Assembly: GCA_964533585.1 (NCBI GenBank)
Contig: CAZHMM010000084.1
Location: forward strand, 1 to 17,402
Reading direction: 5' to 3'
DNA: 17,402 nucleotides
DNA from: Elioraea sp964533585
GTDB lineage: Bacteria > Pseudomonadota > Alphaproteobacteria > Acetobacterales > Acetobacteraceae
The notes under the pieces were generated by a model. That model saw only the letters and a program-made list of their open reading frames with translations. It did no database searches and was not told the DNA's origin. Numbering within the stretch: position 1 is the stretch's first letter; each line of letters begins with the position of its first letter. The translations under genes and the position numbers were made by a program. This document shows positions 6,836 through 13,971 of this stretch, piece by piece.

Positions 6836-6858
6836 GGCGGGGGTGTGACGCCCCCGCC
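6836..6858 (-). promoter_or_regulatory. Intercistronic hairpin between binding-protein and permease genes
   Basis: GGCGGGGG and CCCCCGCC form a perfect 8-bp stem with a 7-nt loop. It lies ten bases past the binding-protein stop and just before the permease start. There is no T-tract, so it is more likely an mRNA stabiliser or attenuator than a full terminator. Such elements commonly give binding proteins excess over permeases. Confidence 0.6.
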
Positions 6859-6868
6859 ACCCTCAGGA

Positions 6869-7717
6869 CTACTGGATGTGATCCTTCAGTGCGTCGTGCA
6901 TGCGGCGCAGGAACGCGCTCTCGGCGATCCCGGCTTCCTTCTCCCAGGCCAGCAGCTTCCCCGAGCGGTGCCAGTGCGCGACCATGCCGGACATGAAGCG
7001 GCCCCAGGGCTTGTCGAGATCGTCGAGCCGCACCGCGAGCCCCCAGGGTGTGTCGCTCTGGCTCGGCAGCGGCATGTGGAACTCGTCCCACTGGCCGGAG
7101 GCGATCATCACCGCGATCAGGTTGTCGTCATAGAGCCAGCCGACGCAGCGGCGCTGGCGCAGCGCGGTCTCGACCTCGGCGATGCCGGTGAAGGCGACGA
7201 TCTCGACACCGTACCGTTCCGTCGCCGGGCGGTTGTACCAGGCGCCCTGGATCGCGCAGAGCTGGCGCCCGCGCAGCGCGGTCCAGTCGGTCGTGGTGAC
7301 CTGCTTCGGCAGCAGCACGTTGAAGCCCGAGGAGTAGTAGTTCGGGTGGACGATGCCGACCACGCGCCGCCGCTCGGCCGTGTCGGACATGGTCGCGATC
7401 ATCAGGTCGATCTGGCCCTGGGCGAGGAACTGCATCCGGTTCGCCGCCACGACGGGCACGAACTCGGGCCGAACGCCGAGCGTGGCGGCGACGTCGCGCG
7501 CCATCGCGATTTCCATGCCGACGAACTCGCCGGCCGGGTTGCGGAAGCCCCAGGGGCGGTAGTCGGCGCGCACGCCGACCTTCAGCACGCCTTCGCGCAG
7601 GATGCGGCTCAGTGTGTCGCCGGCCTGCTGTGCCGCGGCGGGCAGCGGTGCGGCGAAGGCCAGGCAGGCGGCGATCGCGCCGGCGATCGTCCAGCGTCGT
7701 GTGGGTCGGGTTGTCAT
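6869..7717 (-). CDS. Periplasmic polar amino acid-type substrate-binding protein (SBP_bac_3), candidate sarcosine/methylglycine binder
   Basis: The precursor is 282 residues with an N-terminal signal peptide (MTTRPTRRWT, hydrophobic core, cleavage likely after PAAA near residue 29). The mature part is a family 3 solute-binding protein: LKVGVRADYRPWGFRN at the start, GMEIAMARDVAATLG, and IATMSDTAERRRVV, which contains the Arg (R116) that in this family binds the ligand alpha-carboxylate. YDDNLIAVM supplies the acidic region near the amino-group site. It captures a ligand outside the inner membrane for the two permeases that follow. The ATG has a strong GGGGGAG (7725-7731) seven bases upstream. 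The gene starts 70 bases after soxG, so the ligand is probably sarcosine or another N-methylated glycine; that is a context inference. A long in-frame extension upstream into soxG is rejected. Confidence 0.92.
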   Translation of the reverse strand: MTTRPTRRWTIAGAIAACLAFAAPLPAAAQQAGDTLSRILREGVLKVGVRADYRPWGFRNPAGEFVGMEIAMARDVAATLGVRPEFVPVVAANRMQFLAQGQIDLMIATMSDTAERRRVVGIVHPNYYSSGFNVLLPKQVTTTDWTALRGRQLCAIQGAWYNRPATERYGVEIVAFTGIAEVETALRQRRCVGWLYDDNLIAVMIASGQWDEFHMPLPSQSDTPWGLAVRLDDLDKPWGRFMSGMVAHWHRSGKLLAWEKEAGIAESAFLRRMHDALKDHIQ

Positions 7718-7755
7718 CGCTTGTCTCCCCCGTTCTGCGGTCTGCGTTGAAGCTT

Positions 7756-7778
7756 GCCAGAGGTGTCTTGCCTCCGGC
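7756..7778 (-). promoter_or_regulatory. Intercistronic hairpin between soxG and the binding-protein gene
   Basis: On the minus strand GCCGGAGG pairs with CCTCTGGC (8 bp, one G-U) around a 7-nt loop. It lies in the 70-bp gap between soxG and the binding-protein gene and has no T-tract. Its size matches the hairpin at 6836-6858 on the other side of that gene. Possible processing or stability element. Confidence 0.45.
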
Positions 7779-7787
7779 CAGTCCGGA

Positions 7788-8378
7788 TCATGTGACGACA
7801 CCGAAGCCGCGTCCGGCGTCGATGCAGGCGTGCCAGAGTTCGGCACCAAAGGAGCGGTAGCAGCCGAGCACCACGTCGTCCTCGCGGCGCCAGACCAGCA
7901 CGCCGATATGGCCGGCGAGCGTGTGCGCGACGCTGCCGGGCGGAAACGTCGCCGTGTCGAGGTCGATCGGTAGCAGCCGGGACAGCGCCTCGGTCGCATC
8001 GGTGCCCGCGACTGTGACCATCATGCGCGCACCGGCGAGCGCCGTGACCGCGCCGGCATCGCCGATCGCCTCGGCGAGGCGCGTCGCCGCGTGCAGCCCG
8101 TCCGCCGGCAGCAGGACAAGATACTGGCCGAGCCCGCCCCACAGCACGGCCACGCCGTTCTGCCCGACGATCGCCCGGCCGGGATCGGGCAGGCCGACGC
8201 CCAATGCTGTGCGCAGCCGCGCGGCGAGTTCGTCGTGCTGCCCGCGCCGCGGCGCGAGCGCGACGAGGCCCTCGCTGTCCAGGGTCGAGAGCCGCACGCC
8301 GGGCTCGCCGTCCGGTCGGCCGGATCGGCCCGGCTGCGCAACGCCATCGAGCGCAGGGCGGCGCGCGAGTTCAGCCAC
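7788..8378 (-). CDS. soxG: Sarcosine oxidase gamma subunit
   Basis: This small subunit of heterotetrameric sarcosine oxidase has 196 residues, the usual size. The gamma chain has a folate-binding-domain-like fold related to the GcvT C-terminal region and contributes to the assembly rather than to redox chemistry. Visible support includes DAGAVTALAGARMMVTVAGTD and the basic/aromatic end VAHTLAGHIGVLVWRR, then VLGCYRSFGAELWHACIDAG, all typical of the gamma chain. The start is a GTG at 8376-8378, eight bases after a GGAGG (8387-8391), overlapping the end of soxA by 8 bases. Fourth gene in the standard B-D-A-G order. It is followed after 70 bases by the ABC importer genes. Confidence 0.92.
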   Translation of the reverse strand: MAELARRPALDGVAQPGRSGRPDGEPGVRLSTLDSEGLVALAPRRGQHDELAARLRTALGVGLPDPGRAIVGQNGVAVLWGGLGQYLVLLPADGLHAATRLAEAIGDAGAVTALAGARMMVTVAGTDATEALSRLLPIDLDTATFPPGSVAHTLAGHIGVLVWRREDDVVLGCYRSFGAELWHACIDAGRGFGVVT

Positions 8379-11352
8379 GGCTGCGTCCTCCGTCGGGATC
8401 GACGAACACGGGCGCACAGACCTCGGCGAGCGTGTCGCCGCCACGCAGCGCGTCGTACACGCGCACCGTCTCGCCGATGCGCGCGGGACCGCGGCGCAGC
8501 AGCGCGAGCGCGATCGGATGGCCGAGCGTGGGCGAGACACAGGCCGAGGTGACGTAGCCCTCCCCGCTGGCGGTCGTCTCCGCCGCGTCGGGCGAGAGCA
8601 GATGCGATCCGGCGCGGATTTCGCTCCGCCCGTCGCGCGGCTTCAGCCCGATCAGCGCCGGTCGGTCAGGGTCTGCCAGCGCCGGGCGCTGGGCCATGCG
8701 CGCGCCGATGCAGTCCTTGCGTGCGGAGACGAGCCGCGCCAGGCCGAGATCGGCCGCCGTCGTGTGGCCGTTCAGCTCGCCGCCCGCCGGGTGGCCCTTC
8801 TCGATGCGCAGCACGCCGAGCGCCTCGGTGCCGTAGGGCATGACGCCGAACGCTGCGCCAACCGTCATGATCCGCTCGATCAGCGCGGTGCCGTAGTCGG
8901 GCGGGATGCCGATCTCGTAGGCACGTTCGCCGGAGAAGGAGAGGCGGTAGAGCCGCACGGCTACGCCGCCGACCGTGCCGGTCGTCACCGCCATGTGCGG
9001 CAGTGCCGCGTCGGCGATGTCCGTGCCGGGATCGAGCAGAGCGGCCAGCAGGTCGCGTGAGCGCGGCCCGGCGATCGAGAGCTGCGCCCAGGCATCCGTC
9101 ACCGAGAGCATCGCGACGTCAAGCTCCGGGCGCAGCACCTGGTGCGCGTGTTCGAGATGCTGCATCACGCGGCCGGCATTGGCGGTCGTGGTGGTGAGGA
9201 AGAAGCGGTCCTCGGCGAGCCGCGCGACCGTGCCGTCGTCGAGCACGAATCCGTCCTCGCGCAGCATGAGCCCGTAGCGGACACGCCCGGTGCGCAGCGT
9301 GGAGACCATGCCCGCATACACGAAGTCGAGGAACGTCGCCGCGTCGTGCCCGACAACCTCGATCTTGCCGAGCGTGGAGACGTCGCAGACACCAACCGCC
9401 TCACGGACCGCGCGCACCTCACGCGCGACGCTGTCCTGCCAGCGCGTCTCGCCCGGGCGCGCGTACCACTGCGCGCGCAGCCACGGCCCGACCTCGACGA
9501 AGCTCGCGCCATGCGCCGCGGCCCAGCCATGGGTCGGCGTGCGGCGGGTCGGGCGGAACGCGCGACCGCGATGCGCCCCGGCGAGCGCGCCGATCGCGAC
9601 CGGAGTCCAGGGCGGGCGGAAGGTGGTCGTGCCGGTGCCATTGATGTCGCGTCCGGTCAGCGCCGCCATGATGGCGATGCCGGGCACGCTCGCGGTCTTG
9701 CCCTGATCGGTCGCCATGCCGAGCGTGGTGTAGCGCTTCAGATGCTCGACCGAGCGGTAGCCCTCGCGATGCGCGAGCGCGACATCGTCGGCCGTGACAT
9801 CGTTCTGCAGATCGACGAAGGCCTTGCCGCGCGAGGGCACGTGGAACAGCCCGGTGCCGTCACACAGTTCGTCCTCCGCGCGCGGCGGCTGCGCGGGCGA
9901 GGGCGTGAAGCCGCAGTCGCGCGCGGCGGCAGCGCCGGCGGTGAGCCCATCGGCGAGCGCCGCGGCGAGAGTGCCGCGCCCCGCCGCCGCGCCGGCGAGT
10001 GTCACGCCCTCGGGCGGCGCGTCGAGCAGGAAGCCGCGCGCGGCCTCGTCCCAGCGCGGCCGCGCGCCGAGATGGCAGGCGAGATGGATCGAGGGGTTCC
10101 AGCCGCCCGAGACCGCGAGCAGATCGGCCTGCATGCGCGTCACCTCGCCGCGCGCATCGCGCCAATCGACCGCGGCGAGGCGCTGCCGCCCGACCGTGCC
10201 GACCACCGCGCCCGTGATCAGCTGCGCGCCGGCGCGATCGGCGAGCGTGCGCAGCGGCGGCGCGATCTCGGCGCGGGGATCGACCACGGCCGCGACCTCG
10301 ACACCGGCATCGGTCAGCGCAGCGACCGTGCGCCAGCCATCGTCGCCGGCGGTGAACACGACGGCGCGCCGTCCCGGGCGCACGGCATAGCGGTGCACAT
10401 AGGCGCGCACGGCGCCGGCGAGCATCACGCCCGGACGGTCATTGCCGCCGAATACGATGGGCCGCTCGATCGCCCCCGCCGCGACGACGATGCGCCGCGC
10501 AACGATGCGCCAGGCGCGCTGACGCGGCAGATGCGCAGGCGGCTCGGGCAGGTGGTCGGCGACGCGCTCCACCGCGCCGACCACGCCATGGTCGAACAGT
10601 CCATAGGCAGCGGTGCGGCGCAGGATTCGGCAGCGCGGCTCGGCGATGAGTTCGGCCTCCACCGCTTCCACCCAGTGCGCGGCAGGTGCGCCGTCGAGCT
10701 CCTGCGTCTCGGCGAGCGCGCGGCCGCCGAGCCGCCAATCCTCCTCGACCAGCACCGTGCGCGCGCCGGCGCGGCTCGCCGCGCGCGCCGCCATCAGTCC
10801 GGCCGGACCGGCGCCGATCACCAGCACGTCGCAATGGAGGTGCGCCTTCTCGTAGCGGTCCGGATCGGGCGCCGCCGCGGCGCGGCCGAGGCCGGCGGCG
10901 CGGCGGATCAGCTTCTCGTACACGCGTTCCCAGAACGCGGCCGGCCACATGAAGGTCTTGTAGTAGAACCCTGCCGCGAACAGCGGCGCGAACAGCCCGT
11001 TCACCGCCATCGCGTCGAAGCGGAGCGAGGGCCAGCGGTTCTGGCTCGCCGCGGCCAGCCCGTCGAACAGCTCGACCGTCGTTGCGCGCGTGTTCGGCTC
11101 GCGCCGCGCGCCGGTGCGCAGTTCGACGAGCGCGCTCGGCTCCTCGGGTCCGGCGGAGAACACGCCGCGCGGGCGGTGCAGCTTGAACGACCGGCCGACC
11201 AGGTGGACGCCGTTCGCGAGCAGCGCGGAGGCGAGCGTGTCGCCGCCATTCCCGGTGTAGCGCCTTCCGTCGAAGGTGAAGGCGAGTGTGCGCGCACGGT
11301 CGATCGTGCCGCCGGCGGCGAGGCGGTGCGGCTGCGGGGCTGCGTCTCTCAC
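8371..11352 (-). CDS. soxA: Sarcosine oxidase alpha subunit
   Basis: This is the large subunit of heterotetrameric sarcosine oxidase, 993 residues from a GTG start, full length for the family. The holoenzyme oxidises sarcosine with O2 to glycine and H2O2; the methylene carbon is passed to THF in this subunit. Domains in order: an N-terminal ferredoxin-fold-like segment (about 25-115, FTFDGRRYTGNGGDTLASALL) without cluster cysteines; a Rossmann NAD-binding part beginning with VIGAGPAGLMAARAASRAGA (178-197); the middle segment FVDLQNDVTADDVALAHREG and KRYTTLGMATDQGKT; and a C-terminal GcvT-like folate domain from about residue 600 (WYARPGETRWQDS, YGTEALGVLRIEKGHPAGG). The GTG overlaps the soxD TGA (GTGA). 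A long plus-strand open frame across this gene is a shadow. Confidence 0.97.
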   Translation of the reverse strand: MRDAAPQPHRLAAGGTIDRARTLAFTFDGRRYTGNGGDTLASALLANGVHLVGRSFKLHRPRGVFSAGPEEPSALVELRTGARREPNTRATTVELFDGLAAASQNRWPSLRFDAMAVNGLFAPLFAAGFYYKTFMWPAAFWERVYEKLIRRAAGLGRAAAAPDPDRYEKAHLHCDVLVIGAGPAGLMAARAASRAGARTVLVEEDWRLGGRALAETQELDGAPAAHWVEAVEAELIAEPRCRILRRTAAYGLFDHGVVGAVERVADHLPEPPAHLPRQRAWRIVARRIVVAAGAIERPIVFGGNDRPGVMLAGAVRAYVHRYAVRPGRRAVVFTAGDDGWRTVAALTDAGVEVAAVVDPRAEIAPPLRTLADRAGAQLITGAVVGTVGRQRLAAVDWRDARGEVTRMQADLLAVSGGWNPSIHLACHLGARPRWDEAARGFLLDAPPEGVTLAGAAAGRGTLAAALADGLTAGAAAARDCGFTPSPAQPPRAEDELCDGTGLFHVPSRGKAFVDLQNDVTADDVALAHREGYRSVEHLKRYTTLGMATDQGKTASVPGIAIMAALTGRDINGTGTTTFRPPWTPVAIGALAGAHRGRAFRPTRRTPTHGWAAAHGASFVEVGPWLRAQWYARPGETRWQDSVAREVRAVREAVGVCDVSTLGKIEVVGHDAATFLDFVYAGMVSTLRTGRVRYGLMLREDGFVLDDGTVARLAEDRFFLTTTTANAGRVMQHLEHAHQVLRPELDVAMLSVTDAWAQLSIAGPRSRDLLAALLDPGTDIADAALPHMAVTTGTVGGVAVRLYRLSFSGERAYEIGIPPDYGTALIERIMTVGAAFGVMPYGTEALGVLRIEKGHPAGGELNGHTTAADLGLARLVSARKDCIGARMAQRPALADPDRPALIGLKPRDGRSEIRAGSHLLSPDAAETTASGEGYVTSACVSPTLGHPIALALLRRGPARIGETVRVYDALRGGDTLAEVCAPVFVDPDGGRSRG

Positions 11353-11615
11353 CGCGCGCCCTCCGGGTTCCGCGCGAGCTCGGCACCCTCGATCCGATGC
11401 GTGCGCACATCCCGCGTCACGACGATCCAGGCGCGGCAGCCCTGGCCGTGCCACCACAGCTCGCGATGCCGCCCGGCGGGGTTCTCGCGCTCATGCATGT
11501 AGGCATGCCAGTCGTCGTCCGACGCATCCGGCGCCGGGCGCGTCAGGTCGGCCGGGCCGAGATAGGTGAACTCCTCGTTGCCGCGGGTGCCGCAGCAGGG
11601 GCAGGGAATGCGCAT
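11349..11615 (-). CDS. soxD: Sarcosine oxidase delta subunit
   Basis: This 88-residue zinc-binding subunit of heterotetrameric sarcosine oxidase has the full set of candidate zinc ligands: C5 and C8 in CPCCG, H56 and C60 in HGQGC, with the spacing known for the delta chain. ENPAGRHRELWWHGQGC (44-60) is the strongest family match. The delta chain is structural, sitting next to the alpha subunit. The start ATG overlaps the soxB TGA (ATGA) and its stop overlaps the soxA GTG, so translation of B, D and A is coupled. The gene is short but unambiguous by motif and position. Confidence 0.95.
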   Translation of the reverse strand: MRIPCPCCGTRGNEEFTYLGPADLTRPAPDASDDDWHAYMHERENPAGRHRELWWHGQGCRAWIVVTRDVRTHRIEGAELARNPEGAR

Positions 11616-12865
11616 CAGTGCAGATTGGGCGTGGCACCCGCCCCCTTCTCGTCGAGCACGGCGCCGGTGCGGAACCGGTCGAGCGTCATCGCGGCGTTCA
11701 GCGCGTGCGGTGCGCCGGTGGCGATCGTGTGGGCGAAGCACCAGCCCGAGGCCGGCGTCGCCTTGAACCCGCCATAGCACCAGCCGCAGTTGAGGAAGAG
11801 CCCCGCGATCGGCGTGGTGCCGATGATCGGCGAGCCGTCCATCGACATGTCCATGATCCCGCCCCACTGGCGCAGGTAACGCAGCCGCGAGAAGGCCGGG
11901 AACAGCGCCACAGCCCCCTCCATGACCTCCTCGACCACCGGCAGGTTCCCGCGCTGCGCGTAGCTGTTGTAGCCGTCGATGTCGCCGCCGAACACGAGCC
12001 CGCCCTTGTCGGACTGGCTGATATAGAAGTGGCCCGCACCGAAGGTGACGACCGTGTCGAGCACGGGCTTCACGCCCTCGCTGACGAAGGCCTGGAGCAC
12101 GTGGCTCTCGATCGGCAGCCGCAGCCCTGCCATCGCGGCGACGCGCGAGGAGTTGCCGGCGGCGGCAAGCCCGATGCGGCGCGCGCGGATCGCCCCGCGC
12201 GTGGTCTGCACGCCCGTCACGCGGCCCTGGACGACGTCGATCCCCGTCACCTCGCAGTTCTGGAGGATGTCCACGCCGCGCTGATCCGCCGCGCGCGCAT
12301 AGCCCCAGGCGACCGCGTCGTGGCGCACCGTGCCGCCGCGGCGCTGGAGCAGGCCGCCCTTCACCGGGAAGCGCGCATTGTCCATGTCGAGCCCGGGCAC
12401 CATGGCGCGCACGGCGGCCGCGTCGAGCAGCTCGGCATCCACACCGGCGAGCCGCATCGCGTTGCCGCGCCGGGCAAAGGCGTCGCGCTGGCCATCGGAA
12501 TGATACAGGTTCAGCACGCCGCGCTGGCTGACCATGGCGTTGAAGTTGATGTCCTGCTCCAGCCCTTCCCAGAGTTGCAGCGACTTCTCGTAGAAATGCG
12601 TGTTTGCCGGCAGCAGGTAGTTGGAACGGATGATCGTCGTGTTGCGGCCGACATTGCCGGAGCCGATATGGCTCTTTTCCAACACCGCGACGTTCGTGAT
12701 GCCGTGCTCCTTGGCGAGGTAGTAGGCCGTGGCGAGCCCGTGCCCGCCCCCGCCGACGATCAGTGTGTCGTATTCGGGCTTCGGCTCCGGCTCGCGCCAA
12801 GCGGGTGTCCAGCTTCGCTGGCCGGTGAGTGCGCCGCGAAGGAGTGCGAAGGCGGAGTAGCGCAT
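11615..12865 (-). CDS. soxB: Sarcosine oxidase beta subunit
   Basis: The 416-residue catalytic flavoprotein subunit oxidises sarcosine at a non-covalent FAD and passes electrons to a covalent FMN shared with the alpha chain. The dinucleotide fold is VGGGGHGLATAYYLAKEHG (37-55). SGNVGRNTTIIRSNYLLP (69-86) and VSQRGVLNLYHSDGQRD are nearly invariant in the family. H182 in GGTVRHDAVAWGYA is the histidine that carries covalent FMN by family alignment. The C-terminus has GGIMDMSMDGSPIIG and LNCGWCYGGFKATPASG. The chosen ATG gives the family N-terminus (RYSAFALLR); an in-frame extension to 12973 would run into the divergent regulator and is rejected. First gene of the operon; its promoter must lie in the 62-bp gap shared with that regulator. 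Confidence 0.97.
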   Translation of the reverse strand: MRYSAFALLRGALTGQRSWTPAWREPEPKPEYDTLIVGGGGHGLATAYYLAKEHGITNVAVLEKSHIGSGNVGRNTTIIRSNYLLPANTHFYEKSLQLWEGLEQDINFNAMVSQRGVLNLYHSDGQRDAFARRGNAMRLAGVDAELLDAAAVRAMVPGLDMDNARFPVKGGLLQRRGGTVRHDAVAWGYARAADQRGVDILQNCEVTGIDVVQGRVTGVQTTRGAIRARRIGLAAAGNSSRVAAMAGLRLPIESHVLQAFVSEGVKPVLDTVVTFGAGHFYISQSDKGGLVFGGDIDGYNSYAQRGNLPVVEEVMEGAVALFPAFSRLRYLRQWGGIMDMSMDGSPIIGTTPIAGLFLNCGWCYGGFKATPASGWCFAHTIATGAPHALNAAMTLDRFRTGAVLDEKGAGATPNLH

Positions 12866-12884
12866 GGCGGGTCGGTCCGTGGGG

Positions 12885-12911
12885 CTGTCAGCCGCGCCGG
12901 AACTCTGGCAG
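12885..12911. promoter_or_regulatory. Direct repeat CTGTCAG/CTGGCAG, candidate operator between soxB and its regulator
   Basis: CTGTCAG (12885-12891) and CTGGCAG (12905-12911) start 20 bases apart, about two helical turns, each followed by a GC-rich run. AraC-type proteins usually bind such direct half-sites on one DNA face. The repeat lies in the only intergenic space shared by soxB and the divergent AraC-type regulator. No convincing -10/-35 pair could be assigned. Confidence 0.35.
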
Positions 12912-12927
12912 GGTCGCGCGCGCGAAC

Positions 12928-13971
12928 ATGCCCAAAAACGACATTGACTTGACCCGACGAGACATACCGCCACGACAGGGCGGCCGGGCCGCGATCCGCT
13001 TCCGCGCCGCCGAGGACACGCCGCGCCACATCGGCGTCCTGCTGATCCCGGGCTTCGCGCTGCTCACCTATGCCTGCGCGGTCGAGCCCTATCGCGCCGC
13101 CAATGTGCTGGCGGGGCGCACGCTGTATCGCTGGAAGCACGTCTCGCCCGATGGCGGGCCGGTGCAGGCCTCGAACGGCGTGGCGGTGATGCCGGACCAG
13201 GGGATCGACCGTGCGTTGGAGGTGGACGATCTGTTCGTCTGCGCTGGCGGCAACCCCGGCGCGTTCGACGATCCGGCCACGCTGGTCTGGCTGAGCCGCC
13301 AGGCCCGCCGCGGCACCCGCATCGGCGGATTGTCAGGCGGGCCGCTGCTGCTCGCGCGCGCCGGGCTCCTGCGTGACCGGCGCTGCACGATCCACTTCGA
13401 GTACCGGCCCGCCCTGGTCGAGGCGTTCCCCGATCTCGACGTCACCGACAGCCTGTTCGAGGTCGACCGCGACCGGTGCACGGCATCCGGCGGAACGGCG
13501 ACGCTCGACCTGATGCTGGCGCTGATCACCGAGCGGCACGGCCGCACGCTCGCCGCCGCGGTCGGCGAATGGTTCCTGCATACCCAGTTGCGGCTGCCCG
13601 GCGCGCAGCAGCGGAGCTCACTGCGCCATCGCTACGACATCAGCAGCCCGGCGCTGCTGCGCGCACTCGAGCGGATGGAGGTGACTCTCGAGGAGCCGCT
13701 TGCGCGCGCGGCGCTGGCGCGTGTCGCGCGGGTCTCGGTGCGCCAGCTCGAACGGCTGTTCGCCGCCCAGCTCGGCCGGACGATACGTGCGCACTACCGC
13801 GCCCTGCGGCTCGACCGGGCGAGGGCGCTGTTGCAGGAGACGACGATGCCGGTGCTGCAGGTGGCGATGGCCGCGGGCTTCGTTTCCGCAGCGCACTTCG
13901 CCCGCGCCTATCGCGCCGAGTTCGGGTATCCGCCGCGCGACGAGCGTCAGCGCGCCCGGGCTCAGCGGTAG
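12928..13971 (+). CDS. GlxA-family transcriptional regulator (GATase1-like + AraC HTH; GbdR/SouR/CdhR-like)
   Basis: The protein has 347 residues and two domains. Residues about 33-205 form a DJ-1/PfpI-type class I glutamine amidotransferase-like sensor domain; the nucleophile elbow reads GGLSGGPLL, with no catalytic Cys, as expected for a ligand sensor. LFEVDRDRCTASGGTATLDLML is typical of the family. Residues about 240-335 are an AraC double HTH with VSVRQLERLF and VAMAAGFVSAAHFARAYRAEFGYPP. Relatives in Pseudomonas (GbdR, SouR, CdhR) sense glycine betaine, dimethylglycine, sarcosine or carnitine and activate their catabolic operons. Here the gene is divergent from soxB, so it probably activates soxBDAG and the ABC genes in response to sarcosine or a precursor; that is inference. 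Start ATG at 12928 fits the family length. Its stop overlaps the convergent dctM stop by 10 bases. Confidence 0.92.
   Translation: MPKNDIDLTRRDIPPRQGGRAAIRFRAAEDTPRHIGVLLIPGFALLTYACAVEPYRAANVLAGRTLYRWKHVSPDGGPVQASNGVAVMPDQGIDRALEVDDLFVCAGGNPGAFDDPATLVWLSRQARRGTRIGGLSGGPLLLARAGLLRDRRCTIHFEYRPALVEAFPDLDVTDSLFEVDRDRCTASGGTATLDLMLALITERHGRTLAAAVGEWFLHTQLRLPGAQQRSSLRHRYDISSPALLRALERMEVTLEEPLARAALARVARVSVRQLERLFAAQLGRTIRAHYRALRLDRARALLQETTMPVLQVAMAAGFVSAAHFARAYRAEFGYPPRDERQRARAQR

Noticed and set aside
6828..7091. N-terminal extension of the first permease into the binding-protein gene
   Set aside because: The extension overlaps conserved binding-protein codons and has no family resemblance; the permease match begins only near 6827.
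9142..11502. A 786-codon plus-strand frame antisense to soxA
   Set aside because: The composition is Arg/Ala/Glu/Gln-rich with no domain, and the opposite strand encodes a full-length conserved soxA.
12829..12927. Longer regulator start overlapping soxB
   Set aside because: It has no Met-led family match and would overlap the soxB start; ATG 12928 gives the usual length.
12866..12973. Longer soxB start upstream of 12865
   Set aside because: It would cross the divergent regulator start, and family N-termini fit the ATG at 12865.
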